Origin: Hormiphora californensis
Lineage: Eukaryota; Ctenophora; Tentaculata; Cydippida; Pleurobrachiidae
NCBI GenBank assembly: GCA_020137815.1
Contig: CM035356.1
Coordinates: forward strand, 5,490,145-5,554,144
DNA: 64,000 bases
Direction of reading: 5' to 3'
The notes beneath the pieces were generated by a model. That model had not been told where the DNA came from and made no database searches. It was given only the letters and a program-made list of their open reading frames with translations. Below, piece by piece: positions 10,773 through 26,045 of this stretch (the first letter of the stretch is position 1; each line of letters opens with the position of its first letter). The translations under genes and the position numbers were made by a program.

Positions 10773-12473
10773 CTATAACACAATTTGGGGGTTAGTTAAT
10801 TAATCATTCAATTAATCATGGACGATAGTACCACGGGATAACGTGGTACTCTGGTTGTTAATTAATATCTCGAAAATGAACAATTTATGGCATTTTTGCC
10901 AAAAGCGTCTTGGTTTTTCTCGCAATATGGTAAGAAGAACAAAATAAATTATATTCTATTGAATAAAGCGATACGAAGAGAAATTAGAGAATTTATAAAT
11001 TATATCCTCTCGATGGCAACGCGTCGTTTATCATGTAGAACTAAATTCAATCTGACCTTGAGTAGTACAACTTGAGCTCAGTCTAAAAGTCTCAGTCTAA
11101 TGTACGTGTCTTTTAACGAATCAGACATTTGTTTTGTTTGGGGAGGGAGGGTCGAACAAGGCAATCAGACATATGGGCTAGAAAATATTGAAACTCATAA
11201 AAATATTGAAACTCATAGAAATATTATGCATGTCAATATGTTGCCAAAAGACTTTTTTTTTTTTTTTTTGCACGTACACGTGGCTATTTCTCTATCCATG
11301 AGGCAGTCCGACTATTGGATGCCGCCAAGCAAAGATAATAGCTCTCAATACGGTCCCTTGCTTGACCTCAGTGACTTGCACCGACACTGTCCGTCTCACT
11401 CAATCAACGAGTGTGTGCTACCAATCTCGATAGCACGCAGAGCAGTTTTGTCAAACAAAGTTATGACATGACTTCTGACGCAACCCTGACAGCGCTGGCT
11501 AGCACAGTGATAGGGTTGTTGACAAACTACGGACGGGAGGGTAAGAGGGGCACTTGGAGCGAGATCTGGCCCTCCCCAAACTTCCGGTATGCCTCACCTT
11601 TAAAAGGGGGGGGTTTTTTTTTGAAGGATTAAAAAAAAAAAATTTATTCAAAAAAATTTTTCCCCCCCCTTACGGCTGCCAGTTCCCTATTGCGTGTTTG
11701 GGTCTTTTAAATTGGGTCAAATTGGATCTAAATTGTGCAAAAATATGGATAGCACGAGCGGTATGTTAGTGTATCGACCGCCGTCGTTGGGTTGGTCGCA
11801 TCGTGTCAGAATATGTGCAAGTCCACGTCTGAGTGGAGAATAGGAGATATCTACTATCGTTCAGAGCACAGGCGGACGAATTTGCGTGGTCATAGCGGCC
11901 AAGTGGTACAATCTTTTTACAAAATTTTTTCGCTGCATAAACTAGAACATCTCCAGTTTATGTAGCAACTCTACTTTTGTAAAAAGATTGTACCACTTGG
12001 GAGAAATTCTGTGTTGTCTGAGTGAGATTATCTCACTCAGACGTGGACTGTCCCAAATATTATTCGCATCACCTTTAAAACATATTAGTGACTTAGCTCT
12101 GCCAAATTGGTGTGTAAATGGTCCTAATTGGTCCTAATTGGCTAAAAGTTAAGCTTTTTTATGTTAGAGGAAGAACGTCAATTTTCGCCCTGACTGGGGA
12201 AACAATTTGAAACATCGAAATTCCTTCACCAACGTGTCCCTAAGGGTCTTCTGGAACACCTCTGAGCTTTGTTACTTGCGGGTTGAGGGGCAACATGGTC
12301 ATTTCCGGGTGTGTGTGTGCCACCTGTAACTTAAGGCAGAGCCCAATATTGTAAATAATTTTAGAATTGGATTAGAGATAAGTGTGTAGCGTCCTCGCGT
12401 TAGTGGGGGTAGACACCCATGAAAAGTTCCTATCTCATTTGGTTAATTAGATAATTGGATAATTAGATGTATG
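10773..12473. other. No gene seen; contains a repeat also present at 16.9 kb
   Basis: No convincing exon was found. The receptor's first exon should lie here or further right but I could not place it. Homopolymer-rich DNA is at 11609-11668. The stretch 11913-12055 is repeated almost exactly at 16896-17036; both contain an inverted repeat around AGAACATCTCCAGTTTATG and end with CTCACTCAGACGTGGACTG. AT-rich background otherwise. Confidence 0.6.
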
Positions 12474-13468
12474 CATAGATCCGTGTTTCAGCTATTATAT
12501 TGGCTTAAATAGTTCATACTATGACCGACCATGTTATGTGGCTTAGATCAGACCTGTGAATGATCCTGAGGCCCTGCTTGATACCCCTCAATCCCTCATG
12601 CCCTGCTAGATACCTTTCAGAGATACCCCTAGAACCCCCTGAATACCCCTATAACCCTACTAGAAACCCCTCAGACCCCACCAGATACCCCTCAGAGCCT
12701 ACAAGATACCCCTGAGATTCTACTAAGTACCCCTCAGACCCATTAGATGCCCCTTTAAGAGTTGAGACCCTTCTACCTCTCAGAACATCCTAGATACCCA
12801 TATCATAGTTCTAGACACCCCTTAGACCCTGCTATAATAATATTGCCCGCGAGGGCAGAGACAGACTCTTCGACCCATAGAAGTGCAAACGGTGTAGAGG
12901 CACTGGGGTAATAGAGGTACCTCTCATATTCCACACTCCTAGCTTCCTATCACCCTCATAGACACCCCTCAGAGCATCCTAGATACCCTCGAAATAATCT
13001 ACCTAGTAGGGTTTGAGGGGTATATGAGTATCTAATGGGGTATGAGGGGTATTTAGAATGGTCTGAGAGATATCTACAACAAGGGTCTGAGACTTGAGAG
13101 GTATCTAGTAGGGTTTAATGGGTGTCTAGTAGAGTCTGATGGGTATCACGTACGGTATGATGGGCGTCTAGAATGGTCTGAAGGGTATTCAGTGGCTGTG
13201 GAGTCTAAGGGGTATCTAGAACAATCATATGGGTATCTAGGAAGCTCTGAGGGGTATCTGGTGGGGTCTGAGGGGTTTCTAGTAGGGTTATAGGGGTATT
13301 CAGGGGGTTCTAGGGGTATCTCTGAAAGGTATCTAGCAGGGCATGAGGGATTGAGGGGTATCAAGCAGGGCCTCAGGATCATTCACAGGTCTGATCTAAG
13401 CCACATAACATGGTCGGTCATAGTATGAACTATTTAAGCCAATATAATAGCTGAAACACGGATCTATG
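12474..13468. mobile_element. Foldback element, arms about 225 bp
   Basis: 12474-12698 reappears inverted at about 13249-13468: CATAGATCCGTGTTTCAGC at the left, GCTGAAACACGGATCTATG at the right. Arms and centre are full of short GATACCCCTCAGA-type units and their complement, so the centre also pairs imperfectly. No coding capacity. A G12 tract follows the right arm. Confidence 0.8.
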
Positions 13469-13944
13469 GGGGGGGGGGGGTCCTTTAATGTCCCTCGATT
13501 TTTGGGTCATTAAATTGCCCGTGGTTATTTAGGACATTAAAAGACATTAACCCTTTAAGGGCGAGAAGGATTGGCTCGATAGATTTTTCTTATTTTTCGT
13601 TTATAAGTAGATATTATTACCACAAACTACCTCGAAAAAGAAATTTGAAGTTTCGACATGTAGTTTTTGCTGGGCCCACTGTGTCATATATGACTCTATC
13701 GTCCGTAAGGGAATTCTAGTAACAAATGTCATTTGTGCAAAAGTATGGGTCCAATAGTCAAATTTTATGCTTTGAGGCAGTCTATAGCTATAATTTCTAC
13801 AATCTTGAACGGTTTTTACTAGAAAAATACCCCAAATTCTACATTTTGTATCATATATGACTCTATTATATCGTCCCAATTGGTAAATTCTCCAAAAACA
13901 TCCATAACTCGGGCTAGAAAAGGAGCTAAGAGTCAAATCAGGGC

Positions 13945-14400
13945 ACTAAACTGTGTAGAATCATCGCATTAGTGGGGGTAGAGCACATATTTAGGTCGCT
14001 ATCTTGCCCCCTAATTGAGATAATTGGATAATTAGCCAATTATCTGTCCCACGCATGCTAATAAATGAAACTTTGCTTTGGGAAGGAGTTATGAGGCAAA
14101 TGGGGGCACTAAAATGTGTAGAATCATCACATTAGTGGGGTTAGAGCACATATTTAGGTCTCTATCTGGACCCCTAATTGAGATAATTGGATAATTAGCT
14201 AATTAGTTGCCCTCCAGCGCTAAAAAATTAAATTTGGCGGAGTATACAAGACAAATGGGGGCACTAAAATGTGTAAAATCGTCGCCTTAGTGGGGGCAGA
14301 GCACATAGCTGAGTTTCTATTCCCGCTCCTAATTAAGATAATTGGATAATTAGCCAATTGACGGTTGCATAATGCCCCCTTTTCACCATATACCGTGGTT
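13945..14400. repeat. Three tandem repeats of about 155-165 bp
   Basis: Units beginning near GTGTAGAATCATCGCATTAG at 13953, 14117 and 14271, each continuing with TAGAGCACATA and AGATAATTGGATAATTAGC. More distant relatives (GTGTAGCGTCCTCGCRTTAG) are at 12387 and 15955, and an inverted one is near 23510-23545, so the unit belongs to the larger repeat family around the histone cluster. Confidence 0.8.
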
Positions 14401-14495
14401 TCTGGCTAATCCTGAGCTCTTTTGTTCAATCTAAGGACCTTTTGGCATCCCTTTACCCAATTTGTATCACCTTTGACTCGTTTTACACACTAATA

Positions 14496-15840
14496 TACCG
14501 CGTGGGCCAATAAAAAGGGAGGGTCTTAAATCTTCGATTTCTCCGGCACCTTAATTCCAATGGTTCTGAAATTTTGACACAATGTTGTTGGGCTTATGCC
14601 AGATATGTGTACAGAGTTTCAGGTTCAAAAATGCAGAAATTCATTAATGAACTTAAATTCCCGTTTTTTTAGTTAATTGAAGGTTTTCCCTTGTTACAAG
14701 TTGATTTTGATCGCAAAATTGCAGCCACTCAATAGTGTTAACATTTATCAATGGCAATCTGAAATTTCATTGAAAATGAATTAAGTTTAGTGGGTGAAAT
14801 TAATGAATTAAATTTTTTTTTCGTTAATAACTGCATAAATTAACATTTAACCGATAGTTCATTGACAAACCGTTAGTTGAGACATTAGTAAATCGAAACC
14901 TTGCTAATGGAAGCTTGCTAATGCTTATACTGATTGGTAACAACAAGCGTCATGTGACCTCCATGCAAGCAACAAGAAACGTAACCAGGGTGTGACAAAA
15001 TCTTGTTAGCAAGATTGCAATTGGTCTCCAATGCCCTCTGTTGTACCCAGTATTAGATATCTGGCGTGGAGTACAAAAGAGGTTCCTGGAAAACAAAAAA
15101 TATGGACTAGAGAAAACCTACATTGGCTTAAAAACATGAATTTAGGTTCATTAATGAATTTCTACATTTTTGAACTTGAAACTCTGTACACATATCTGGC
15201 ATAAGCTCAACAACATTGTGTCAAAATTTCAGAATCATTGGAATTAAGGTGCCGGAGAAATCTAAGATTTAAGACCCTCCCTTTTTATTGGCCCACGCGG
15301 TAGCACTCTATACAACCCTAGACACCGCCTTCAGCTCTTTAGAACCCTCTTGCTTAATCCTAGACCTCTCATAATTTCGAGATCCATACACCTTCCTAAC
15401 CGATTGTTTTTGGGATATCCTATTGCTCCTACAAGACGTTCAACCCCTAATGTACTACAGTTTCCCATTTTATTATTGGACACACAGTTTAGATTCCCCC
15501 TACATTATTTCTCCTCATCACTCTCACAATCTCATTTGCGACTAAAGAAACTTCTCATGAACTCCATCGGCAATAAAGATGATCTGTAGAAGGCGTTTAG
15601 TATGGTGTATGAGAGGTCTAGCTAGGAGTAGGATGAAGCAAGGGGGTTGTACAGAGCTGGAGGCGGTGTCTAGGGTTGTATAGAGTGCTACCGCGTGGGC
15701 CAATAAAAAGGGAGGGTCTTAAATCTTAGATTTCTCCGGCACCTTAATTCCAATGATTCTGAAATTTTGACACAATGTTGTTGAGCTTATGCCAGATATG
15801 TGTACAGAGTTTCAAGTTCAAAAATGTAGAAATTATTAGA
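14496..15840. mobile_element. Nested foldback elements
   Basis: A 155-170 bp terminal sequence beginning TACCGCGTGGGCCAATAAAA occurs at 14496 (forward), at 15133-15302 (inverted) and at 15689-15838 (forward). Between the last two lies a separate inverted-repeat element (15303-15688) ending GCACTCTATACAACCCTAG / CTAGGGTTGTATAGAGTGC. The arrangement suggests one foldback inserted at the end of another. No protein is encoded; a 79-codon open frame at 15350 has no recognisable features. Confidence 0.75.
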
Positions 15841-15901
15841 TATTAGATATTATTAGATATCTGAATATCTCTCTATCTCACTCAGACATGAACTGGGACT
15901 A

Positions 15902-17036
15902 AAAATGCAACTACCCTTCAGAAAGGAGTATAGATGAAAATAAGGACATTAAACTGTGTAGCGTCCTCGCATTAGTGGGGGTAGACACCCATAAAAAGTT
16001 GTTATCTCATTTGGTTAGTTGGATAATTGGACAATTAAAAAATAATTAATTGGGTGCAATGCGCATAGCAGTATTTTCGATATTATCCGATCTAGGATTT
16101 ATCTAGCAGGGTTTTTAGAGTGTATCAAGCTGAGTACTTGCTGTAGCAAACCTTTGAAACTCCTGAAAGTCTCTAGTATGGGTGAAATTATTGTGAAGGG
16201 TGAGAGAAACAAAAAAATTGGTCAACTTACCAATTATGCCCAATTATACCCAATTAAGGCAAAATTAGACATTTTTTCATACTTCTGAGTCTCATTTTAT
16301 GGTCATGATCGTGTTCAGCAATGGAAAAAGGTCGTATTTCAGCGTTTTTAATGAACTTGTTAGTCTCACTCAGACATTGCATCTCACTCAGACACGGTCA
16401 CCGGTGTCGTAATCTGGAAAATATCTTCAACTGAATCTTCCCACTCACCAGTTGAGTTTGTTTCACTAAAAATCACAGCTTCCAACAAGTTTTATCCTCA
16501 GATTGTGTTTAGTTTAGACACAAAAAAACTTTTCTATCTCTAAATTGTCTCACTCAGACACGATATTTGAACATTTTTCCTGGGTTTCGTATGCTTCTCC
16601 ATGGGCTATCTCTTGTTCGACTAGTTACTTTATGGCCTTGCCTAATAACCTGGGGTGGTTCTACAAGTTGAACCCTTTTTTTAGAAAATCTGGAGCTATT
16701 TAGAAAAGTGTGCTCAAATTTGGCAAGAATTTGACCCAACTTTGGATAACTCTCATGGATTCATCTTTTGGGTTTTGGACCTAAAACAAGTTGCAATCAA
16801 TAGCCCAAACAATTCCCTTCACCCCTATACCCAGCAAAACCCTTCAAATGCCATTTTAATTTTCCTGAAAAATTCATCTGCGCCATGGACTGTCCCTTTT
16901 TACAAAATTTTTTCGCTGCATAAACTAGAACATCTCCAGTTTATGTAGCAACTCTACTTTTGTAAAAAGATTGTACCACTTGGGAGAAATTCTGTGTTGT
17001 CTGAGTGAGATTATCTCACTCAGACGTGGACTGTCC
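15902..17036 (+). repeat. Left copy of a long repeat flanking the histone cluster
   Basis: About 1.1 kb whose blocks reappear inverted at 22487-23603. Matching blocks include the GTGTAGCGTCCTCGCATTAG start, the ATCAAGCTGAGTACTTGCTG segment, and a block around 16590-16895 containing CTAATAACCTGGGGTGGTTC and GACTGTCCC. Several CTCACTCAGACA motifs are spread through it. No coding capacity. Confidence 0.8.
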
Positions 17037-17411
17037 CAATAATATAAATATTATTCTAATTATCTTTCAATCATGATAGTGACCCAATTATGTAAAATTG
17101 GTGCCTAATTTGGCGTTAATTGGGTCAAGAAATTTCTGAACGATTGCGACCAATTACGACCTTCTACGACGATTTTGAATTTTGAATTCATTATTAGCCA
17201 ATTAGACCCAATTAACGCCAAATTAAGAGATGTTCTCGGGAAGTTTAAGTGGTAAACTTTTTTTTGGTGATTCTAGGGACCTATAGCCTACTTTTAGTGA
17301 AGGTCTCGCATGGTTACCTAAAAATTCCTGCATTTGACCCAAATGCCTAGGACTAATTCTGAATAATGAGTTCAGAGCAAGAATTAAATAGGGAAGAAAA
17401 TCGAAAAATAC

Positions 17412-17488
17412 TGGGTTTGACCGGGAATTGAACCAGGGACCTCCAGAGAGACATGCTCGGAGCTATAAACCACTAAGCTACCAAACCC
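17412..17488 (-). tRNA. tRNA-like sequence (pseudogene or SINE head)
   Basis: Minus strand. A perfect 7-bp acceptor stem (GGGTTTG/CAAACCC), a 4-bp D stem, an A box TAGCTTAGTGG and a perfect B box GGTTCAATTCC are present. The T stem has one mismatch. The anticodon arm does not form a normal 5-bp stem with a 7-base loop, so no anticodon is assigned. This fits a tRNA-derived SINE or a decayed tRNA gene better than a working one. Transposon-end sequence related to the element ending at 44876 (CACAACTATCACCGTTTT) follows at 17500-17572. Confidence 0.5.
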
Positions 17489-17718
17489 GCAGTTTGTTTT
17501 CACACAACTATCACCGTTTTTGCGTGACAGCTCGCCAACCGACCCACAGAATATATGGGACACCCTGTATGGGTGACGACCCCCCCTCCCCCATATGAAT
17601 AAAATGAAAGCATCGCCGGAAATCTTCGCAACGATAGAGAGAAAAAGGGGAGACAGTGCCGTTCAAGCGTGAGTGACAGCCGTCATTAATTTGCTCAGTT
17701 TCTTTTTTTAAATTGGGT

Positions 17719-17734
17719 GGCTTTGAAAAAAGCC
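17719..17734 (-). terminator. Histone 3' stem-loop of H2B
   Basis: Minus strand GGCTTTTTTCAAAGCC followed by ACCCAA. A six-bp stem with a TTTC loop, as in the metazoan histone mRNA processing signal bound by SLBP, 43 nt beyond the H2B stop codon. Confidence 0.95.
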
Positions 17735-17776
17735 TTTTTGTCGTGTTTATAAAAACACGACGGGATAATCTCCAGA

Positions 17777-18151
17777 TTACTTGGAGGTAGAGGACGTGTA
17801 CTTGGTCACAGCCTTGGTGCCTTCGGAGACTGCGTGTTTGGCAAGTTCACCAGGCAAAAGCAGCCTGACGGCGGTCTGGACCTCTCTAGAAGAGATGGTC
17901 TTTCGCTTGTTGTAGTGTCCCAGTCGAGAGGCCTCTCCGGCGATCCTCTCAAAGATGTCGTTGACGAAAGAGTTCATGATGGACATGGCCTTGGAGCTGA
18001 CACCAGTGTCAGGGTGGACCTGCTTGAGGACCTTGTAGATGTAGATGGAGTAAGACTCCTTCCTCTTCTTCCTTCGTTTCTTGTCTCCTCCGACACGGCC
18101 GGCTTTCTTGCCTGCCTTCTTCTCGGCTTTCTTTCCAGAAACAGGGGGCAT
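17777..18151 (-). CDS. H2B: Histone H2B
   Basis: 124 residues, intronless, replication-dependent type. The basic tail [18 protein letters not shown] leads into the histone fold beginning [19 protein letters not shown], with [20 protein letters not shown] and the C-terminal helix [15 protein letters not shown] carrying the conserved ubiquitination-type lysine. H2B pairs with H2A in the nucleosome core. It is divergent from H2A with a shared 384-bp promoter and ends in a histone stem-loop, so expression should be tied to S phase. The C-terminal extension STSK is slightly longer than the vertebrate form. Confidence 0.98.
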   Translation of the reverse strand: MPPVSGKKAEKKAGKKAGRVGGDKKRRKKRKESYSIYIYKVLKQVHPDTGVSSKAMSIMNSFVNDIFERIAGEASRLGHYNKRKTISSREVQTAVRLLLPGELAKHAVSEGTKAVTKYTSSTSK

Positions 18152-18916
<765 letters not shown>

Positions 18917-18965
18917 ACCTTTATCGGTTTACCGCCAGTTTTTCCTCTGGAGAAACTGGCAAAAA

Positions 18966-18981
18966 GGTGCTTTTCAGCGCC
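18966..18981 (+). terminator. Histone 3' stem-loop of H2A
   Basis: GGTGCTTTTCAGCGCC, six pairs including one G-U, then ACCCAA and a purine-rich downstream element (CAAAAAGAAACTC) that would pair with U7 RNA. A second hairpin with CCAGTTT/AAACTGG arms lies between the stop codon and this signal. Confidence 0.95.
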
Positions 18982-19458
18982 ACCCAAATCCAAAAAGAAA
19001 CTCTTGAAAGGTTTATAATGACCGAAAAATAAAAATAAACAGATTTTCTAATCGCAATTTGTTGTCCGATTCGCAAATTCTTGTCTATGCCCTCTGTGAA
19101 CCCGATTTCTCGAAACGTAACCAAACGTAATCTCAACTTTGTTGGCGAGAAAATTCCCAGAAAATTCTAAATTTTTTTTCACGAATCTTGATTTCCAACC
19201 GAGAAAATTTCCTCAAATCGCAATATGTAAGCGAGAAAATATTGAATCGAAATTTTCTCGAATCGTAATTTAAGCGCGAACGGAACCAGAACAACAAGTC
19301 TACCGCCCTAACTTTGTCATGCGATGTTACAGTCACTGCCTGACAACCCTAAGTTGTCAGCGGACTGCAACGATTGATCAGAACAGTGGAGTGAGACATG
19401 GGTCGTGCTTTGTGGGGTCAGGATTTGATACGGGAAATTTCTTTTGTTAGATTTGGGT

Positions 19459-19474
19459 GGCGCTGAAAAGCACC
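19459..19474 (-). terminator. Histone 3' stem-loop of H3
   Basis: Minus strand GGTGCTTTTCAGCGCC then ACCCAAAT, identical to the H2A signal and different from the GGCTTT version shared by H2B and H4. Confidence 0.95.
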
Positions 19475-19519
19475 GTTTTGTTGTTACGAAGTCGTAACAA
19501 CAGGAGAGAACCTAAATAC

Positions 19520-22191
<2,672 letters not shown>

Positions 22192-22235
22192 ATACCCCGA
22201 TATCCAAGGTATCGGGCTTGCCCGATACCGAAAAC

Positions 22236-22251
22236 GGCTTTTTTCAAAGCC
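22236..22251 (+). terminator. Histone 3' stem-loop of H4
   Basis: GGCTTTTTTCAAAGCC then ACCCAATC and a purine-rich TTGAAAAAGAA downstream element. A perfect CGGGCTTGCCCG-type hairpin precedes it (22202-22229). Confidence 0.95.
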
Positions 22252-22397
22252 ACCCAATCTTGAAAAAGAACCGATCAAATACCTTTTCTATTAACATCAG
22301 TCCTATTTTTAATTTACACCCAACATCACATTTCCCATTTTCACCTTCTGAATATCAATTGGTTTACCGAGCTTTATGCATAGAATACGGCCATAGT

Positions 22398-22480
22398 ATA
22401 AATGATCAGCGTTCAGCCTGGTTGTTAAGTAGTTGAGAATCTCAACTACTTAACAACCAGGCTGAACGCTGATCATTTAT
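22398..22480. repeat. Perfect 41-bp-arm hairpin
   Basis: ATAAATGATCAGCGTTCAGC reads outward to a centre at GAGAATCTC and back as its exact complement. Essentially no loop. It sits between histone H4 and the right flanking repeat. Confidence 0.95.
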
Positions 22481-22486
22481 GGCACA

Positions 22487-23603
22487 GTCCATGGCGCACA
22501 TGAATTTTTCATGAAAATTAAAATGGCATTTGAAGGGTTTGCTGGGTATAGGGGTGAAGGGAATTGTTTGGGCTATTGATTGCAACTTGTTTTAGGTCCA
22601 AAACCCAAAAGATGAATCCATGAGAGTTATCCAAAGTTGGGTCAAAATTCCTTGCCAAATTTGGGCACACTTTTCTAAATAGCTCCAGATTTTCTAAAAA
22701 AAAGGGTTCAACTTGTAGAACCACCCCAGGTTATTAGGCAAGGCCATAAAAGTAACTACTCGAACAAGACGATAGTTCATGCAGTATAGAGCAAGCATAC
22801 GAAAACCAGGAAAAATGTTCATACATATCGTGGTCTGAGTTGACAGACAATGTTAGAGATAGAACAAGGTTTTGTTGTGATAAAATCTAGAAACACATTT
22901 ATCTGGGCTGATAAACTTGTTTGGGACATCCAGCATCGTGATTTTTAGTGATAACAAACTCATACCCTGGTGACTCGTGGGAAGATTCAGTTTGCAAGAA
23001 CTATTACGTGCGTCACGATTACCGATCACCACGGTGTATCCGCGTCTGAGTCTGAGATGCAATTGTAGGGACGTGAGTAGTAACAAGATTCATTTAATAA
23101 ACGCTGAATAATCACGTACCACTTTTTTTCAATGTGCCGAACACGATCCATGCCTACCATTAAAAATGACGACTCCGAACGTATGAAACAAAAATGTTCC
23201 TGTACATTTTGCCTCTAATTGGGTGTGCTCAATTGGTGCCCACCCACTTTTGTAATTCGGTAACGTTGACCAATTCTCTTTTTTGTTGTTCTCTCACTTT
23301 TCACACTATCCCACCCACATATCTAGCAGACTTTCAGTGAGTTTCAAAGGTTTGCTACAGCAAGTACTCAGCTTGATACACTCTAAAAACCCTGCTGGGC
23401 TAATCCTAGATAGGGTAATATCTAAATACGCTATGCGCATTCGCACCCAATTCATTATTTTTAATTGTCAATTTATCAACTAAACCAAATGAGGGTGATA
23501 ACACTTTCAGGGTGTCTACCCCACCACTAATCGCGAGGACCGTCATCCCCCAGTTAATGTCGTTATTTTCATCTTTACTCCTTTCTGACAGGATAGTTGC
23601 ATT
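22487..23603 (-). repeat. Right, inverted copy of the repeat flanking the histone cluster
   Basis: Inverted counterpart of 15902-17036. The block 22487-22805 matches 16590-16895, and 23270-23603 matches 15902-16230. Together they place the whole H2B-H2A-H3-H4 set between inverted repeats about 5.5 kb apart. Divergence is moderate with several indels. Confidence 0.8.
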
Positions 23604-26040
23604 TAGTCCCGTGTTTTACACTGTTGAGTGAGAGAAGAGAAATATTCAGATTATCCACGAAATCTATTGACTACTTGAAACAGAAACTAAGCTTTTTGGC
23701 TGGGAAAGATTGCATCTAAAGGCAACAATATATTTGACGTACGCTCGGTTATGATATCCGGACCATTAAGAGGGTTCTCTTATAAACTGAAAAATGGTCA
23801 CTAACATATCAAAAAACCATTACTCTCCTTCTCTCTGACATGAATAGTTAGATCTCTAATTTGTTACTGTATTAATCACTGATGCATTGTTTCCTCTTCA
23901 ATAGGCAGCATAACTATCTGATCAGTAGCATTTGGCCACTATCCAATCATCACAATAAATTTCACAATGTTCGGTATCACTACCCTCTACAATGACCATC
24001 AACTTCAGCATCCGACTACTGTTTTTATAACCTGACCATTGAAACCTAAAAAAATGCTATGTTACGAGCTACCGGTATAAATCGAGCAACGTGTCCACGA
24101 AACTACTAAGGGGGCCAGGCTGCGTTCTTATGTACTCACGGTACAATTAAGAGGGTTTCAAATATTCGAAAAAAAAAGGCTCTATCTCAGACGTCTGTAC
24201 AGAGCAAGACTCTCTCGTGAGTGGATTTTTGGACAAAAAACTTTAAAGTCTGTGAAATTCTCTCCAAAGTCTTAGCTGTTGGTACCATCAGCTTTTACAA
24301 AAATTACAAGTGGCCTGCATTAAACTCAGAGATTATTCTTTGATACCCCAATGACTAAAGATCGCGCGTATTCTAGTACCCCGGCACAGGGATACTGTGA
24401 TCATGAAAACGTGGCTCCAATAAACAAAAAAAACATTCACACACGTTCGATGTGAGACGGTATGGCCCTTTTTTCGACTATACCTTTGTTTTTCGACAAC
24501 TCGAAAGCAGATGTGTATGAACCTTTTTCTTACGATACTAGACCGGACACCCATTTTGGAACACTTTAGTTTTTTGTGTGTGGTTACTGTGTTCATATTT
24601 TCGCTGTTAAACATGCGTGGACGTCCTGAGTGAGAGCCATGGGACGTTCGTGCCGCTCTTACTATATGCCGTTTCTATGCATAAAGCATGAGCTACACAA
24701 AAATGGGGTGGACATGTTGAATAGTACACTTCTTGCTTTCAAGGGACTGACCCTTGTTGTAAACCAATTGATCCAACTCAATTTTGTGGGATTTTACTCC
24801 CTTCCTTCTCCCGGTAGCAAAGGCCACTCGTACAAAACCACCTACCCAAACGTGATGGACGTGGACGTGCTGGGCTGCGCCTAATAAGCGTCGGTTCGGC
24901 TCTAGACCGCAGCCTCATATGGCCTAACACGTCAGTATCGGGTATGTGGTTTGTAGCACTGTACCCCATGGGTAATGTTAAGAACCGCGGGCAGCGAAAA
25001 TCTAAAATACCTAAAAAACGTCTTGCCCCAAGACGGTTCAACTTCCCTACATTTCCAATTTGGTATCGAAGACACCTCACCTCACACTCTGTACGCCGGG
25101 CGTACTATTCGCTGCGCGCTCTTGGCAAGGCGGTTGGTAACGTGGTCACAACCAACATTTCAATACCTGATTTGTGGAACCAATTCATGCTCCATATCTG
25201 GAGCGAACCGCCCTGAAAAAACTAGACCTTAGCAACCAAGGCCGTCACGAGGCCAGAAGAAGAGAGAATGAGAGAGGAGAAGTAGAGAAACAGAGAAGAG
25301 AAGAGAGATAGAGAGGCAGGGAGAGGAACATACACCTCCGACCCCCCCCACACCACAAATACGCAATATACTAACTCACCACCTCCCACCAGAAAACGCC
25401 TCGAGAAACCCTATCACCCCACATTATAAGAAGTGACAGAGACACCTAAGGATTAGAAACCCTACCAAGAATGAGAGAGAAAGAGAAGAAGAAGGAAGTA
25501 AGCAGCCGAAGAGAGGAGCGAGCGCCAGAGCAGAGAGCTAGGAGAGAGCGGAGAAAGCCAGAGAGAGAGAACAGAGAAGATGCGGAGCGTAGGAGAGCTC
25601 GAGATGCGAGTAGATTCGAGCGCGAGAGTCTCGAGAGCTCGCGCTAGAGCTGGCGGCGCGATCGCGCGCTAGCAGGAGCGAGCGCTCGCTCGCGCGCGCG
25701 CGCGCGCGCGCGCTGCGCCTCTCTCGCGCGCTCTCACCTACCTAGCTTTCACGGCAAATGATTTTACCAATTTAACCACGCACCATCGTTATTGGTATTA
25801 CGGAGCCAGTCGATTGCTCCAACAAACAAAGGGAGTTGTTTTGTTCAAACCCGGGGTGCGGTGCGAGACAGCTGATCGATACAAGACAACAAAGGGGATC
25901 AATCCAATATTGTCCAATCACCTAACAGAAACTCTGCTACTACTACATGGTATATAAACCCCGACCCCGTTATAGTGAGCTACTATTATTTGTTGAGCTA
26001 CGTATACCCTCCGTTGTTACACTGTACTAACTTACAGCTT
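23604..26040. other. No gene seen; transposon-end and GA/CG low-complexity DNA
   Basis: No supported exon. At 25054-25140 is TTGGTATCGAAGACACCTCA followed by a CGCCGGGCG segment, a sequence also seen at 36334 and 46066 and probably a transposon end. 25255-25740 is a purine-rich stretch grading into GAGCGCGC and a CG run (25691-25712), which could form Z-DNA. Confidence 0.5.
25951..25958 (+). promoter_or_regulatory. TATA box of the NMT-like gene
   Basis: TATATAAA about 95 bp before the ATG at 26046, with a plausible 5' untranslated region between. CCAATCAC lies at 25914. Confidence 0.5.
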
Positions 26041-26045
26041 CAGAG

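Noticed and set aside
24630-25232. Short plus-strand frames of about 85-90 codons
   Set aside because: Overlap a transposon-end sequence repeated at 36.3 and 46.1 kb; no conserved motif.
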